A DNA stretch of 64,000 nt from Metaphire vulgaris (Eukaryota; Annelida; Clitellata; Crassiclitellata; Megascolecidae). The stretch lies in NCBI GenBank assembly GCA_018105865.1, contig CM030853.1, positions 106,001 through 170,000 of the forward strand, given 5' to 3'. The translations under genes were made by a program, and so were the position numbers. A model generated the notes under the pieces. That model was not told the origin of the DNA, made no database searches, and saw only the letters and a program-made list of their open reading frames with translations. This document shows positions 27,001 to 50,977 of this stretch, piece after piece; the stretch's first letter is position 1, and every line of letters starts with the position of its first letter.

Positions 27001-27941
27001 TAAATTCAAAGCATTTGTGTCATGTTTTGAAGTTTTATATAAAGAGGTGAACAAATCACTTCCTAATTTCCTCATCAAAATGCACAAAACCCCGACTGAG
27101 AGTAAAGAGCTGGTATCTTAATAATCAAAGCCTTAGTCCCACAACGAAACATTATCAAATGTAAAGTGCAAAAGAGACGAGCACCAGAGACGGCAAAAGA
27201 CGCACAAATTCTAATGAAGATATGTGTGTGTTTGATTTGATTATGTGTAGAAGTGAAGAAGGCAAAGTCACAACACTGAAGAAATATGTTAAATCGAGAC
27301 GCATTCAAGTGTTTCAAGCGACATCCGTTCAAACGGCATCGACTCCACTTCCCCGCAAACGGCAAACGCTCTTCTTCGTTCAGCTGCCAATGGTCGACTG
27401 GCGTCCACCGTCAACTGCACCAACCAATCGCATGCACGTTGCTTGTTTCTTTGGAGACGGCATCTTTTGGGTCTCTCAGCTGAATGGATAGAATCGAAGT
27501 AAAGCGTCTTTTTCACTGTTCAACTACTTTGGGCAATGGATTATCACTCAGCGATATTTTCCTAAAAAGCAGTCAACAAATCAAATCAACAGACAGCATA
27601 AAGTGCAGTTCAAAAGCCTCAAAACACACCATTAAGACAGTCTGCAAATGAAGGGTACCACCCAGGAGGTCACAATAGGTCAGTAAGTATGTAAAGGTAA
27701 ATGGTTATGGTCAATGTTTTTATCCAGACTCCATGCCCTTGAGGGGTAAATTGACCTGGTTGAAGAGGAAAAGACACAGTTCAATGCAAAAATTTGTGCC
27801 AGAGCTGGGATTCGGGGTGGGTGGGATTTTGTGCTTTTGGGATGAAAATTGTCCCCTATAAAACACTGGTTACACATAATAGAGGTTCAAGCTCAATTTC
27901 CGCTTAAAATCAGGTGATCCACACACGAGTCTGTCTGTGTT
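24006..27941. other. Intergenic region between SMAD4 start and CaMKK stop
   Basis: This stretch should hold the SMAD4 promoter and 5' leader (near 24006-24200) and the CaMKK 3' untranslated region (below 27942). No TATA box or clear poly(A) signal could be assigned. A GC-rich foldback with GGGGGCT and AGCCCCC lies at about 26818-26856. Frames at 27075-27516 on both strands lie in a slightly GC-richer patch but have no supported splice structure. The rest is AT-rich and featureless. Confidence 0.5.
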
Positions 27942-39633
<11,692 letters not shown>

Positions 39634-40757
39634 GGCCTTTTGGAGCAAAGTCCTTTACACCTTAACTTCATCCAATTGAAACAACAACAACACGGCCCAT
39701 TAAGAGCGTCGCCGGCCGCTCAACTCCATTTCCTTGAAACGAAAACGTCATTGACCTAGAACACCGGAACATTTGAGCGGATTCACGGAGACAACGACAA
39801 ACACAGAGTCACCAGAGACAGTCTCTGAGCAAAACAAAGACGACGACGACGACGGCCGATGGCGTCGCTGCATTGGACGTCTTCTGGACGGAGCCTCAAT
39901 GTTCTTCTATTCCAACCACTTGTTTGTTCTTCGGTTATTTGCAATCGCTTCGTCGCTTGGGCGCACTGAATGTCGAAAGCGTTCTAAACGCAAGCCGATC
40001 GTTTTATTAGATCATTTTACGGGAGAGGGGTGGGTGGGTGGGGGTGGGGAGTCATTTAAGCACCGAATGGCCGACAACAGCGCCTACCGTAAACCCCACA
40101 ACCAACGCCCACCAGCGCGCTCGATAATAGTAAGGCTCAAAATCATCGATCGCTGTCTTTACAATGGAAGAAAACGCCGGCCTCAGATCTACACAAAGAG
40201 GACAGGACAAAGACAGGGACACACAGACACACAGAAAGACACGCACCAGGCAGCGGCCGCATCCTAGAAATGCCGAAGCATTTTGTTCGTCGATTGCGTG
40301 GGTGCAATGGCGCCAATGGAAAGAGCGAGAGTGGAGAGGGAGAAGAGGAAGGGACGAGTGCATAGGTCAATAATTAAGCAAACACAAGGACCGGAGGGAA
40401 AACATTTGAACAGCCAAAGCAGAAGCTACTGCCACGTCTCAGTATCGAAGGCCATTCCAAAGGAAATCGACACAGCGGCAGTGCAGATACTCCACAGCGC
40501 TCAGCATGATCATAATGGCCGTATTGGAAGAGCATCAGAGTCAGTGGAATCAGCTGACGCCTTAGCATGTACACAATCCAGACATGAAGGGACAAATAGA
40601 TGACAGGGCAATAACAGCATTTTCCAAACTTAAAATAAAATGGCAGACAGAATATGTGAGACAAAGAAAACAAACAAATCGGACATCAAAATACATCTAT
40701 TAGGACAGATGTTAGGTTTATGGAGAATCTGATGGGAGAGAGGGAGAGAGAGAGATT

Positions 40758-40763
<6 letters not shown>

Positions 40764-40808
<45 letters not shown>
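40764..40808. repeat. GA microsatellite
   Basis: A GA run with imperfect GAGATAGAG flanks, upstream of CaMKK. Confidence 0.9.
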
Positions 40809-40816
<8 letters not shown>

Positions 40817-41061
40817 CAAAGAGAGAGATAATTAGATTTCCGCTATAAGATTAGATATCCACTGGATTATCACTCAACTGTGAACTCCTTATCTCTAGAA
40901 ATTCCAAGAACAGAAAATGAAATCAACAGCAGACAAGAATTAATAATTCTTCTGGAATGGCCATTTGCCATCCAGGCCATCAAATGTCATAGCAGCTTAT
41001 CTATGCAGCGTCTGCTATCAAAGCCAAGACACAGGCATATCACACGCCATATTGAAACAAT

Positions 41062-41063
<2 letters not shown>

Positions 41064-41138
<75 letters not shown>
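41064..41138. repeat. TA microsatellite
   Basis: About 37 AT units, uninterrupted, in intergenic DNA. Confidence 0.97.
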
Positions 41139-41142
<4 letters not shown>

Positions 41143-42249
41143 CACAAACAATTACATTGAAAGAAAATAACCTGGAACCAGCTTATGTGGAATCTGAAAG
41201 CTGCATCATAAATGACAAACCACCCTGGCTATAGCTATTTCAAGAAAGATTAAGCGCATAAGAATAAGCAGCTACTGCTGTGCTGCTTTCCGGGGCGCTG
41301 TAGAAGTTTACGAGATTTTACTTACTTACTTACTTACTGGTTCTTGGTTTGAGTAATGGTATACTGGTTCTCCATTTAACGAAACCCAAGTTAGAATTTG
41401 AGAAATTACAGACTGATTAGGACCTAGGACGCTGGTTCCTTGCTCTAGAAGAGCCGACGTTGAACTTCTTAGCTCAAGAAATTGAAAGCTCTGTGGCCGA
41501 CTTGGAGAATGCATGGTTCTACGTTAGCAAAATTGACTACATGGATCTAAACTGTGAAATCGTTTTCATTGGAAGAGAGAGATTAAAGATTTGAAACGTA
41601 TTAGAAAAATTATTTTTATGAAAATGGATAATTTTTGCCGATGGACCTCTAGTTGTTTAGGCCTATAACTTTTTATTTCTTGGACGGAGCGACTAAATCT
41701 TTGAGTTGTGAGGTCCAGAGGGCTAGCACCCTCTACTGAAATTGGCAGAAATTGAAAGTAAAGACTTCATCATGGTTAATAATTACAGGAACAGGAAGAA
41801 TTTCTATGGAAACCGTACTTCAACTAACAATTTCTTCACAGCCATGCACACACACAGTCATATTTTACAGAGCCAGTCCCCAAATGACTCGTTTTATGCT
41901 TAGATTTTATCAAATTCTGTTCTAGAGTTTCAGAATATCACCTGCAGATATTTAGAAGAGACTCTAACGCAGCATTTACTCCACTTATCTTGGCTCCCAT
42001 CGAATTCATTCTGCATCCTACATTAAGAATACATGACGGTGCTCAGAAGATAACGGATGGCGTGACGCTAACAAGGGAGAGTCAACCGGAAGAGATGGGG
42101 GTCAAGAGAAATGACAGTAAACGAGTTTCATCTTAATTCACTCATCAACTTCTCACACAAGACATGTGCCTTTCGAGAAAAGACGCTACATCAATGATCG
42201 ATCATCACACAGCTGAGCAAGTGACGTCAGCACTGCGGTCGCTTCTGCG

Positions 42250-42414
42250 TCATTTCGTTTTGGTCATGGACGTCAGGTAATCCTCACTTAACAGTCTGTC
42301 AATTCCCACGCCACTGCAACACGCCATGGCAACGCCCCATCGATCACCAGGCGGCGCAGTATAGGCAACACTGCCGCCATCTGGCGAATGCCCGATCAAC
42401 AAACTAACCTCGTC
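42250..42414 (-). CDS. Candidate terminal coding exon, unrecognised
   Basis: On the minus strand an acceptor (CGTTTTCCAG, just above 42414) opens a 55-codon frame, DEVSLLIGHSPDGGSVAY onward, ending DRLLSEDYLTSMTKTK and a TGA. The composition (Gly, Ala, Asp) is more protein-like than nearby frames. It has no partner exon I can join with certainty, and no family is recognised. The frame also overlaps GCCATGGC-type palindromes that recur in the window, so it may be chance. Confidence 0.25.
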   Translation of the reverse strand, partial: DEVSLLIGHSPDGGSVAYTAPPGDRWGVAMACCSGVGIDRLLSEDYLTSMTKTK

Positions 42415-43140
42415 CTGGAAAACGATTTCATGGAAACTGATTTTGGGAATTTTCACACAAGAATCGCTAAAGGACAAGATTCTCTGCGAGAAATTGGACA
42501 ATTGGAAACAACGTTAGCCAACGACGACTCTTTAATCACGTATCTGCATCTGCAGTTCACAGTGTCTTCTATCAGGGAACCAGAGGAAACAACTTAAGTC
42601 TACATCTTCACATGCCTCAAGCAATCTTCAGCATCTTCACAGAATTTATTTCCAGGCACAGAATTTACACACGAAATTGATTGCTTGAGGAGAAATTAAA
42701 AGAGAATCGACTCCTCGGAACTTCGAAGGACCATGCAATGGACCCCTATAGGCCGACTAATGCCCATGGCCTATGGGACAATTACTAAGACTCTCACTTC
42801 CACTTCAAGAACTAAGCAAAAGTAAAAACCCAATGAATGAAATATAAACTCACAAATAGATAATCATAAAACTTCTGGAAAATGTCTCAAAAATTCAGAA
42901 GAGTGATGAAATGAAATATATCCACATTTTCTAGTGTGCCCATCTTCATTGCTTCAAACCGTACTAGTAGAGTCAATATATTATCTGTCAAATGTCTACA
43001 AAGTCGATAGAGAGATAAGAGGGGTTTTAAGATAGCTGGTTTCTTGTATTACAGGTTTTACAGACCACAAAAATATTATAAAAATGATACCCTGTTTGAC
43101 ATTGGCCTGCAGAAGGACTATTGCTACAGTAAGCTATAGA

Positions 43141-43268
43141 CATGTCAGTCGCAGTACAATATAACAGAGACATGTCAGTTGCGGTACAACATAGAACTGA
43201 CATATCAGTCACTGTACAACATAGCACAGATATGTCAGTCGTGGTACAGCATAGCACACATGTCAGTC
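43141..43268. repeat. 30-bp minisatellite, four units
   Basis: CATGTCAGTC-type starts occur exactly 30 bp apart at 43141, 43171, 43201 and 43231. Because 30 is a multiple of three, both strands read as ten-residue peptide repeats, which should not be taken as genes. A CAGGGACGTAACCAGG-like transposon end lies just to the right, on the minus strand near 43340-43356. Confidence 0.9.
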
Positions 43269-43399
43269 TCAGATGGTGGGACATCCCTGGAGGGAAGGAG
43301 TTGCGCAGGGAGAATCTTGGGCTTCAGCCCCCCCTTAAAATCCTGGTTACGTCCCTGCTAAGACTAAAACAATAATGTAACAATATGGGGTCATTGAGA

Positions 43400-45400
43400 C
43401 TCCAACGGCATCCATAGCTACAACTAGTCCACGCACCTATCAGAGCAGCGTGTTCTTAATATTCAGTCCCTGTAGAACACAGGCAGAGATCTCAGATGCC
43501 AAAGCACCGGAATTTGATTATAGAGTCACAAAATCCAGGGAGTATATTATGGTCACTGAGTTAGAATATCCCAATTCAAATCCATTATAAACATTTCGTT
43601 CTTAAATAATCCCACAAAAATTCTCACAGAATTACAATTTCTCCCTCCGAGTGCTTCAAATGCTATTAAAACTTTCCCCGTCACCACCCTCTCAACTCAC
43701 AACGCTTCAAAGCCGCCCTTGCCTCGCCCCCACCCCACCCCTCACCACCCAAAATACTCAAAGTGATCTTTGCGTTTCGTGGCGGCTCTTAAGGACAAAC
43801 ACTGTAGGAGAACTGGGTCAGTCAAAGGCCACCGGATTAAGAGACCAATTACTTCATTCTTTTTGCGGAATTCTATGTCACGTGTTCACTGTTAGTCTGA
43901 CGACCGGAACTGATTGCGCATGAAGCTGCAGTGGGAGAAGTGACAAGGACACTTATTTGCCATTGAGAAATCCACTTGGATGAAAATCTCCACTGGTATG
44001 TATCAAGCCATCTGTTGATCCACAATAGAACTAAAAGAAGGAGGAGAAAACTGCAGCAGCAGCAGCAGCAGCAGCAGCGGATAAATATAGAAGATATTTC
44101 CAATGGACAAAAGCGTCTCTCAGCAGAACAGATACACTGAACACAAGACAAGCACAACTCTCTCAATCCAACCAACCAACACTCCCCCTCTCCTCCTCCT
44201 CCTTTACCGACTGAATGCCATAGACATGATCCATGACAGCACCGAGCATAATAGTGCCTATCATCTGCCGCCATCATTCGGATGCAGAGCAGTTAGAAAT
44301 AACCAGAAATAGAGGATGAAGCGCCATCTGTCGATAGAGAACGGCTGAACAGGCGCTTCCAGATATTCAGCCCCAGCACTATATAGGAGGTTAGGAACGG
44401 CAACTTGGCAAACAGCGGCTGATGCCGTCGGCATCGTGATATTGGCGCTATAGAAGTTGACTGAACCATTGAAATTGCCGCATAGAGAGCAACTGCGCTG
44501 TCCAGTCATCTGTTTCTGTGGCGCAATTAAGTGAATAGTTTGCGTGTCTTCATCAAATACATCGTCTGAATTGATTTCAAGTGATTTTCTGTCATTTCAT
44601 TAAACTGAACTGGAAATTATTTAAAAGAACAACAAAAAATAAAGGCAAACAATCTCTTAATTAGCAAAACACAAATCATAAAACAAAACTAAAGCCTGAT
44701 TGTAAAAAAAACAAGTCAGAAGTATATGAAACTGAAGAAGATATTCAGTCTCTATAGATAAGGAAATACCAGATGATACTTAAGTTAAGATAACCTCTTT
44801 GATATTACACCCTATATAGAGTATAGATAGAGTCAAAGGAGGCAAAGACTTAAGAAAAGCAAAATGCCTTCAGATCTGCTCTGACATTTCCATAAAATTA
44901 ATCAAACGCCTATCACCCATTCACACAGTCCTTGGTCGCCAACATTACAGGGAAGGGGCTGGGGGTGGGGTGGGGTGGGCTGCCGCCTGCTCCAAACGCC
45001 TCACCGCCACCAGCAGCAGCAGCAGCAGCAGCAGACACCTGATTAATATTGCACCGACAGACGTTCCCGCAGACGACGATGTCGGTCGTATCCATGGCAA
45101 CAGACGCTCCTATTCGAATGAATGCACCGGCGATCATCAATAAGTAAGTAAGTATGTACAGCTTATGACTACCTTGTCAAAAAATAAATTCAAACAGCTT
45201 CCTTTAGCCCCAGATATTCAGTTGTCAGGAAATTTAGACCAAAAACCAGCTTCAAAATAGTATTTTATCAAAATAAAGACAATGATTGTATTTTAATGAA
45301 ATACTACCGGCAATATGCTATGCTAAACAAAAAACTTCAAATATAAAAATATAAAACTAACTTAACTAGAATGATTTCAAAATCAAATGCATGAGACGAA
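43400..45400. other. No confident gene; small Cys-containing open frames
   Basis: Minus-strand frames at 44261-44509 (with CSLCGNFNG) and 44913-45140 (with VVCGNVCRC) were examined. Both have a possible acceptor but no partner exons or family match. A CAG/CTG run lies at about 44053-44078 and another at 45010-45033. Confidence 0.3.
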
Positions 45401-45409
45401 ACATGCAAG

Positions 45410-45411
<2 letters not shown>

Positions 45412-45500
<89 letters not shown>
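45412..45500. repeat. GA microsatellite
   Basis: About 44 uninterrupted GA units in intergenic DNA. Confidence 0.97.
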
Positions 45501-45502
<2 letters not shown>

Positions 45503-45852
45503 AAGTGATCATTAGCGTGTAGCTATTCCTGTGTCTCTGCAAATGGGTGATAATAAGGGTTCAATGATTTCATTTTACAAATTCAAGAAAAGGTCATATC
45601 AGATGATGAATCATCTGAAGTTCAACATAACTTCCGCTACACGCAACACATCAGCAATTGTATCACTAGCAGCTCCATGGTGCTATACCGGTAGTTTCCT
45701 ATCTTAATAACTCATCTCTGTTGTCACTCCTCTCTCACGGGATACCAACTGTACAATACTGTCATTTCAGATCCTCCTCCTCCTCCTCCTCCTCCTCATT
45801 TTTTGTCAATACTCCCAACAGGCGTCGTCTTCTTCTCGCTGCTTCAAAATGG

Positions 45853-46281
45853 CAGGTTGTATCCCTTGTCTTGTATCCCTTGTCTTGTATCCCTTGTCTT
45901 GTATCCCTTGTCTTGTATCCCTTGTCTTGTATCCCTTGTCTTGTATCCCTTGTCTTGTATCCCTTGTCTTGTATCCCTTGTCTTGTATCCCTTGTCTTGT
46001 ATCCCTTGTCTTGTATCCCTTGTCTTGTATCCCTTGTCTTGTATCCCTTGTCTTGTATCCCTTGTCTTGTATCCCTTGTCTTGTATCCCTTGTCTTGTAT
46101 CCCTTGTCTTGTATCCCTTGTCTTGTATCCCTTGTCTTGTATCCCTTGTCTTGTATCCCTTGTCTTGTATCCCTTGTCTTGTATCCCTTGTCTTGTATCC
46201 CTTGTCTTGTATCCCTTGTCTTGTATCCCTTGTCTTGTATCCCTTGTCTTGTATCCCTTGTCTTGTATCCCTTGTCTTGTA
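45853..46281. repeat. 14-bp minisatellite, about 30 perfect units
   Basis: The unit CCCTTGTCTTGTAT repeats about 30 times with virtually no variation. Because 14 is not a multiple of three, every frame of a strand reads the same 14-residue cycle, and none has a stop on the plus strand. The long frames over 45721-46356 are therefore repeat artefacts. The near-perfect homogeneity suggests recent expansion. Confidence 0.97.
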
Positions 46282-46573
46282 CGTCTTATTCTTGTCCATT
46301 CTTTTCTGTCTTCTATATTTTGTCATGTAAGATTTCGTGGACGTATTGAGTGCTAAGAGTCAAAGGTCACAGGTAATTATTCGTTAAACATAATAAAAAC
46401 TACGGAATGGGATAAAATGAAGGCCTGTGTACAGTATATGCCTGCATGGATAAAGATGGTTATCAGAGTTTTCTCCTGTGATTCTTCTCTTGCCCTTTTG
46501 CCTTCGGCCATTCGATGTCTGTCGTCATTCAGTTCCTCTGTTCTCTTCTCTTCCAATCCTTTCGTTTTCTTAT

Positions 46574-46603
46574 GACCGACCGACCGACCGACCGACCGAC
46601 CGA
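46574..46603. repeat. GACC tetranucleotide repeat
   Basis: Seven GACC units in a row, intergenic. Confidence 0.9.
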
Positions 46604-46639
46604 TAGGCCTACAGCCAGGGACTGAGTTCTATTACAGCT

Positions 46640-47220
46640 GGTATTCATAAGCCAAGACATTCAAAGACAAGTGGTCAGATTTCAAATAGTAAACATCCAA
46701 TGCATGGAGAACGGAAAGTGCTTAACTTGGGACGCAGCTGTCAATATCGACACCTTGGCAGGCTCAATTTCCAGGCGGTCCATCAGAAATACCTGCCACA
46801 AGAAACCTCGGAAAATAAGTGAATGCACTTCAAAACCCATGCACAAAGAGAGTTTAACCAGGGACGTCTGTATAGGAATAGAAGTGCTTGGTCTAACTTT
46901 CATCAGACGAATCAGTCGTCTCTTGTCTCAGTTGTCAGGCGACCACAGAGAAACATCTTGCCCTCTGCAGCTGATGTCAGTCACCGTCCAAAGCCATCGT
47001 CCGTCGCAGCCATCGATGATGGCATTTATACTCAGCATTTAAAGCCAACGCTCCGTTTCTCTTGTGGCCACTCTGCAAATGCCAGAAGTCACCTGTCAAC
47101 CGGAAGCGGAAGAACCAGTGGCCGAGGAGAGTCGCACTTCTTAACAAATTTCCAGACCCTTCCCCCTAGGCGCGTTACGTCATTTATGGACGACCCCTAA
47201 ACCAGAGACCAACGGTCAAG
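46640..47220. other. Open in several frames, unassigned
   Basis: The plus strand is open at 46671-47042 (123 codons) and 46823-47200 (125 codons), and the minus strand at 46682-46903. No motif, splice pattern or family is recognised. Mutual overlap of frames and higher GC suggest either regulatory DNA or an old mobile element. Confidence 0.25.
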
Positions 47221-47286
47221 CTATAAAGGAAAGGCTATATAGGAATGCAAGATATTTGTTCATATTGTTATTAACCGTTGAAACTT

Positions 47287-47366
47287 AACTTGGTGCACAT
47301 ACTACTGGCGCGCAAACAACGGGTGCGCAAACTCCCAGGTGCGCAAACTACTGGTGCGCATACTAA
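47287..47366. repeat. Imperfect 16-bp tandem repeat
   Basis: GGTGCGCAAACTACT-type units recur about five times with substitutions. No function is evident. Confidence 0.7.
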
Positions 47367-47369
47367 TGT

Positions 47370-48780
47370 AAACCGTAAGCGGACTCCCAAACAGCTGACA
47401 AAGCAGCAACATAATTATTATAAACAAGTATGAAAACACAGACAATAAACCAGTTGGTCAGTAAATGGCTCGAGTAAGTCGGTAATAATGCAATAAGTCA
47501 GTAGAAGCGCTAAAGAAATTGACGAGATATTATGCATTACCATGAACGACACAGCCTACATACGCAGCAGATGAAAGCAGAAAATGAAATAAGAAAGAAA
47601 ACTAAACAAAGACATTGAATGGTGACAACAGTCCCTGGCATCATCATCCTATCATCAGCATTCACATCAACCACTCACTTCAACAACATCAATCACCATT
47701 ATTATAAGCGAACTTCTACAGCGCCATCTTATTAATGCACTTGGCAGCAGTCGACAGTCATCATCACCGTCGTAGTCGTCGTCATCATCATCTCTGCCGT
47801 CACTTACTACAGGCGAATGACATAGCGCCATAAAACGCCAGTGGCCACAATGGCCCGTGAGTAACCGATGGAGAAGAATGTGCCTCTTTAAGTGCCGAGT
47901 CTCTCTGTGGACGATAAAGCTCAGCGCTGCAGAGCCGCTGAAAGCCTTTGCCCATACGCTCCTCAAAATAGCGCCAAATAAAGAGGCGAAGGAAAACCTG
48001 AATAGAAAACTCTCCAACTGACGACGCAACACTCCACAACGGCCGAGGCATTCAAACGACCATTGAACAATTGCTTATTATCCATGGACAATAATTATTC
48101 AGCTTCAAGCAATAGTTAGGAGTAACTTAGGACCTATTTTCCATCAAAACACTGGTAGCGGTAGCATTCAAAATGTAAGCATAGTAGGCAGTGAAGCAGA
48201 CTGCCTACTGCCTTATTATATATAGTCTGTTCCTCTGCTAATGAATAACGACATACTGGTGAATGATGACAACGTCAGCCATTCATTATTCCAGGCTGTT
48301 ACATTTGACGCCCTTCCTGTGCACCTATCCACCTCTAAAATGATATCCCCCGCCAAATAGCTCCTTTATTTTGTCTGTATATGAACAATGCTCAGTCAAA
48401 ATAAATATGAAAAGTATCATTGCAATCAATTTGAAACATCCATCAACAGCCATCAACATTTTTTTCAGAAACACTGTTCCTATGGCAACAGGGTCTAAAG
48501 GGAACCGGGCGGGGGGGGGGGAGAAAGCATGGAACTGCCAGACAATAATTCTACTATTCCATTTTGATATTAATCAAAGAAATTAACTGGGCACTGCACT
48601 AAAATTATAAGAATTGAGGACACAGGTTAGAAGGCATGCAGCCCCAAAATCATCTTATTTTCAGGCATTGCCAACTGACGCTGTTGCCGCTGGCATTAAA
48701 GACACTCAAATCAGTCAAATGTAAACCGGTAATCAATTGTGCCAAACATGATCGTCAGATGAAGTGAAACGAACTTTGTA
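47370..48780. other. No confident gene
   Basis: A GC-richer patch at 47800-48050 carries minus-strand frames ending near a possible donor (CCTGTA/GTAAGTGACGG, about 47810). It could be a first exon, but nothing downstream supports this. The rest is AT-rich. Confidence 0.3.
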
Positions 48781-48787
48781 CACTCAC

Positions 48788-48878
48788 CGAGGAAGCAGTC
48801 CGATCTTAGGAGCTCTTGTCATCACCGACTGCTCCTCGTTGTGCTTCGGTCGAATCCAGTGGCAAATGCAACTTGCCG
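48788..48878 (-). CDS. Candidate internal coding exon, unrecognised
   Basis: On the minus strand it is bounded by an acceptor (GAATGTTTTAG) and a donor (CCTCG/GTGAGTG). The one frame open throughout reads ASCICHWIRPKHNEEQ, then SVMTRAPKIGLLPR. It begins after one base of a codon, which fits the end phase of the candidate exon at 54547-54613. No family is recognised; it may belong to an unidentified minus-strand gene or be chance. Confidence 0.3.
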
Positions 48879-48889
48879 CTAAAACATTC

Positions 48890-50933
48890 ACACAAATCTC
48901 AATATCTTAAAATGCTTACTCTCATTACACAAAATATCAGAGACTCCAGGACTGCACAAGATCCTGCCACTACAGGACATGCAAACACACATCAACGGCT
49001 GTGCCTCGCTTTAGCAACAGCACGTGTCCACATTAGCAGCTGACATCTGAATGCAAGAAAAAGCTATTTTGCAAATCCTGTTCATAGAATGATTTCTGCA
49101 GAATTTAATCAGACGTCTCTTATTCATGTCATCAATTGGTGCTTTGAAGATAAGGAGTCTTCTGAGTAAAATGAAAGGAAAACAATAAGAGTTTGTCTTA
49201 AGTGAAAGAAAACGGTGTGCTATGAAACAAAAGACAGGTAATAATACAGACTGCATGTGTAAAGCAACAACCTTATTCCTTCAGAAATTAAAAGAGACAT
49301 CTTCAGCAACTGAAAATAACACATTTGTTGTGGCGTTGGTCGGCCCGCCACACCTTCATAACAAGACTCTACCTGCTGAAAGTCACAACACAAACCAATA
49401 ACTTCATTTCTCAGCATAAAGATAAACTGGCAGTGACGTCACTGGCAGTCACATGACTCAAATACTTGCATATATCACGGACAAAATGTCAAAACATCTT
49501 CCGTCCTGAGACACAAAAACCAAGAGGCCCCTAGTGATGCAGGAAGATAAACCTGTGCCTCCAAATCATCCGAGAACAGAAGAAAGAAGCTGAAGAAAGA
49601 ATTAGATTTATGAGTAAATGCAGAGAAAATCAACGATACACAGTCACTGAGACAATGCTATCCCCCCTTACCCCCCTCCCTCCCCATTGAAATCAACTCA
49701 GAGAAAGTGAAACTGCTCTCAAAAGTGCTATAGAGAAATAATTTCAGTTTGAAAAGCAACTGAGATTCATTGCAGAATCACAGCAAAGAAGAAAAGTCGC
49801 CATTGCCATCGAATAAATTCCCCCCTCCCCCCAAAACAGAACAATCCCCAGACAGTTAGACAAATAGAGGTCTGCACTCCGCAGAACCCAAGGGCAAAAG
49901 GACCCAGTTTCAGACAAATATACCGGGTACGGTATATCCAGCCAATGCCAAACCAACTTAATTTATTCATTAGTGATCCATGCAGAAACGGGGAGAGTTA
50001 AAAATGGACTACCATATATGAAACAGCCTGAAAACTTCCAATTCACAATCCACCGGTAATCCTTGTTACTGCAACCAAGTGCACCTCATAGGACTCTATG
50101 ACATAATCCCTTCTAGGATAATTTACATTCAGCAGGGAAAATCATGTCACCAAAACAATAATAAAAATATAATATTGAAACATAACAACATTATCATCAT
50201 TACAGGAAAAAGTTCACAGATGACAACAGCCAAGAAGAAATATTTGATATTCAAAGTTCAGCACAAATGCTGCATTAGGAAGTCATTTGGAGGGAGGAGG
50301 AGGAAGAGGAGGAGGAGGAAGTGGAGGCAGAAACAAAGCTTTCCTCTAAACACTAAGAACAACCCCCTGAAGGCCACAACAGATATGCTGGCCACTGGGG
50401 TGGGGGATGGGTGAGGGGTGCGATGTGGACAATAGTTATCAGCAGTAAAGAATTCAAATGAATAATTCTGCCTCAGGACCAATGCACGGGGGGAAAAGGC
50501 AATGATGCAATGACTTATTAGGAACAATCACAAAATCAACTAACTGCCCGTAAATAATCTATTAATATTCAATCTGATTCCGTCTGCAAACGGATGAAAA
50601 CCAAGTGGCTGGACAATCCAACAGGTGGCCACCACCCAATAAAATGACACTTTATGTCAACCATGGAGTCAATTATCTAGGAAGAAGCATAACAAAGGTT
50701 AAACCATTTTCTAAATAAAGGTGTGCAGCTAAAACACAATGGCAAATTATGTCAACCTCTTCCTCCTCTTAAATGTCTGCAACTGACATTCAGAATCACA
50801 ACAGGAGGTTGCATTGGGGTCCTCTATACAATTGAATGTGCAACTAATGGCATGGCAATCCTAAATAAGAGCACTAGCCGTCACCTAATTACCAGCAAAT
50901 GCTAACACATTGTTGTTGTTGTTATTATTATTA

Positions 50934-50977
<44 letters not shown>

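Larger units (their letters stand above)
39634..42240. other. CaMKK upstream region, no other gene recognised
   Basis: The CaMKK 5' leader and promoter should lie just above 39634; no core element could be named. The plus-strand frame 39773-40267 (164 codons) lacks any family signature. A GA tract (40764-40808), a TA tract (41064-41138) and CTTA repeats (about 41320-41337) occupy much of the rest. Confidence 0.45.

Noticed and set aside
39773..40267. Plus-strand 164-codon frame
   Set aside because: It begins at a non-ATG codon, has no recognisable domain, and overlaps the expected CaMKK upstream region; chance in a GC-richer patch is more likely.
44261..44509. CSLCGNFNG in a minus-strand frame, recalling the von Willebrand D-domain LCGNFNG
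   Set aside because: Only this short match is present; no other D-domain cysteines or exons were found nearby.
45721..46356. Plus-strand 211-codon and minus-strand 160-codon frames
   Set aside because: Both are the 14-bp minisatellite read in every frame; no unique coding sequence flanks it.
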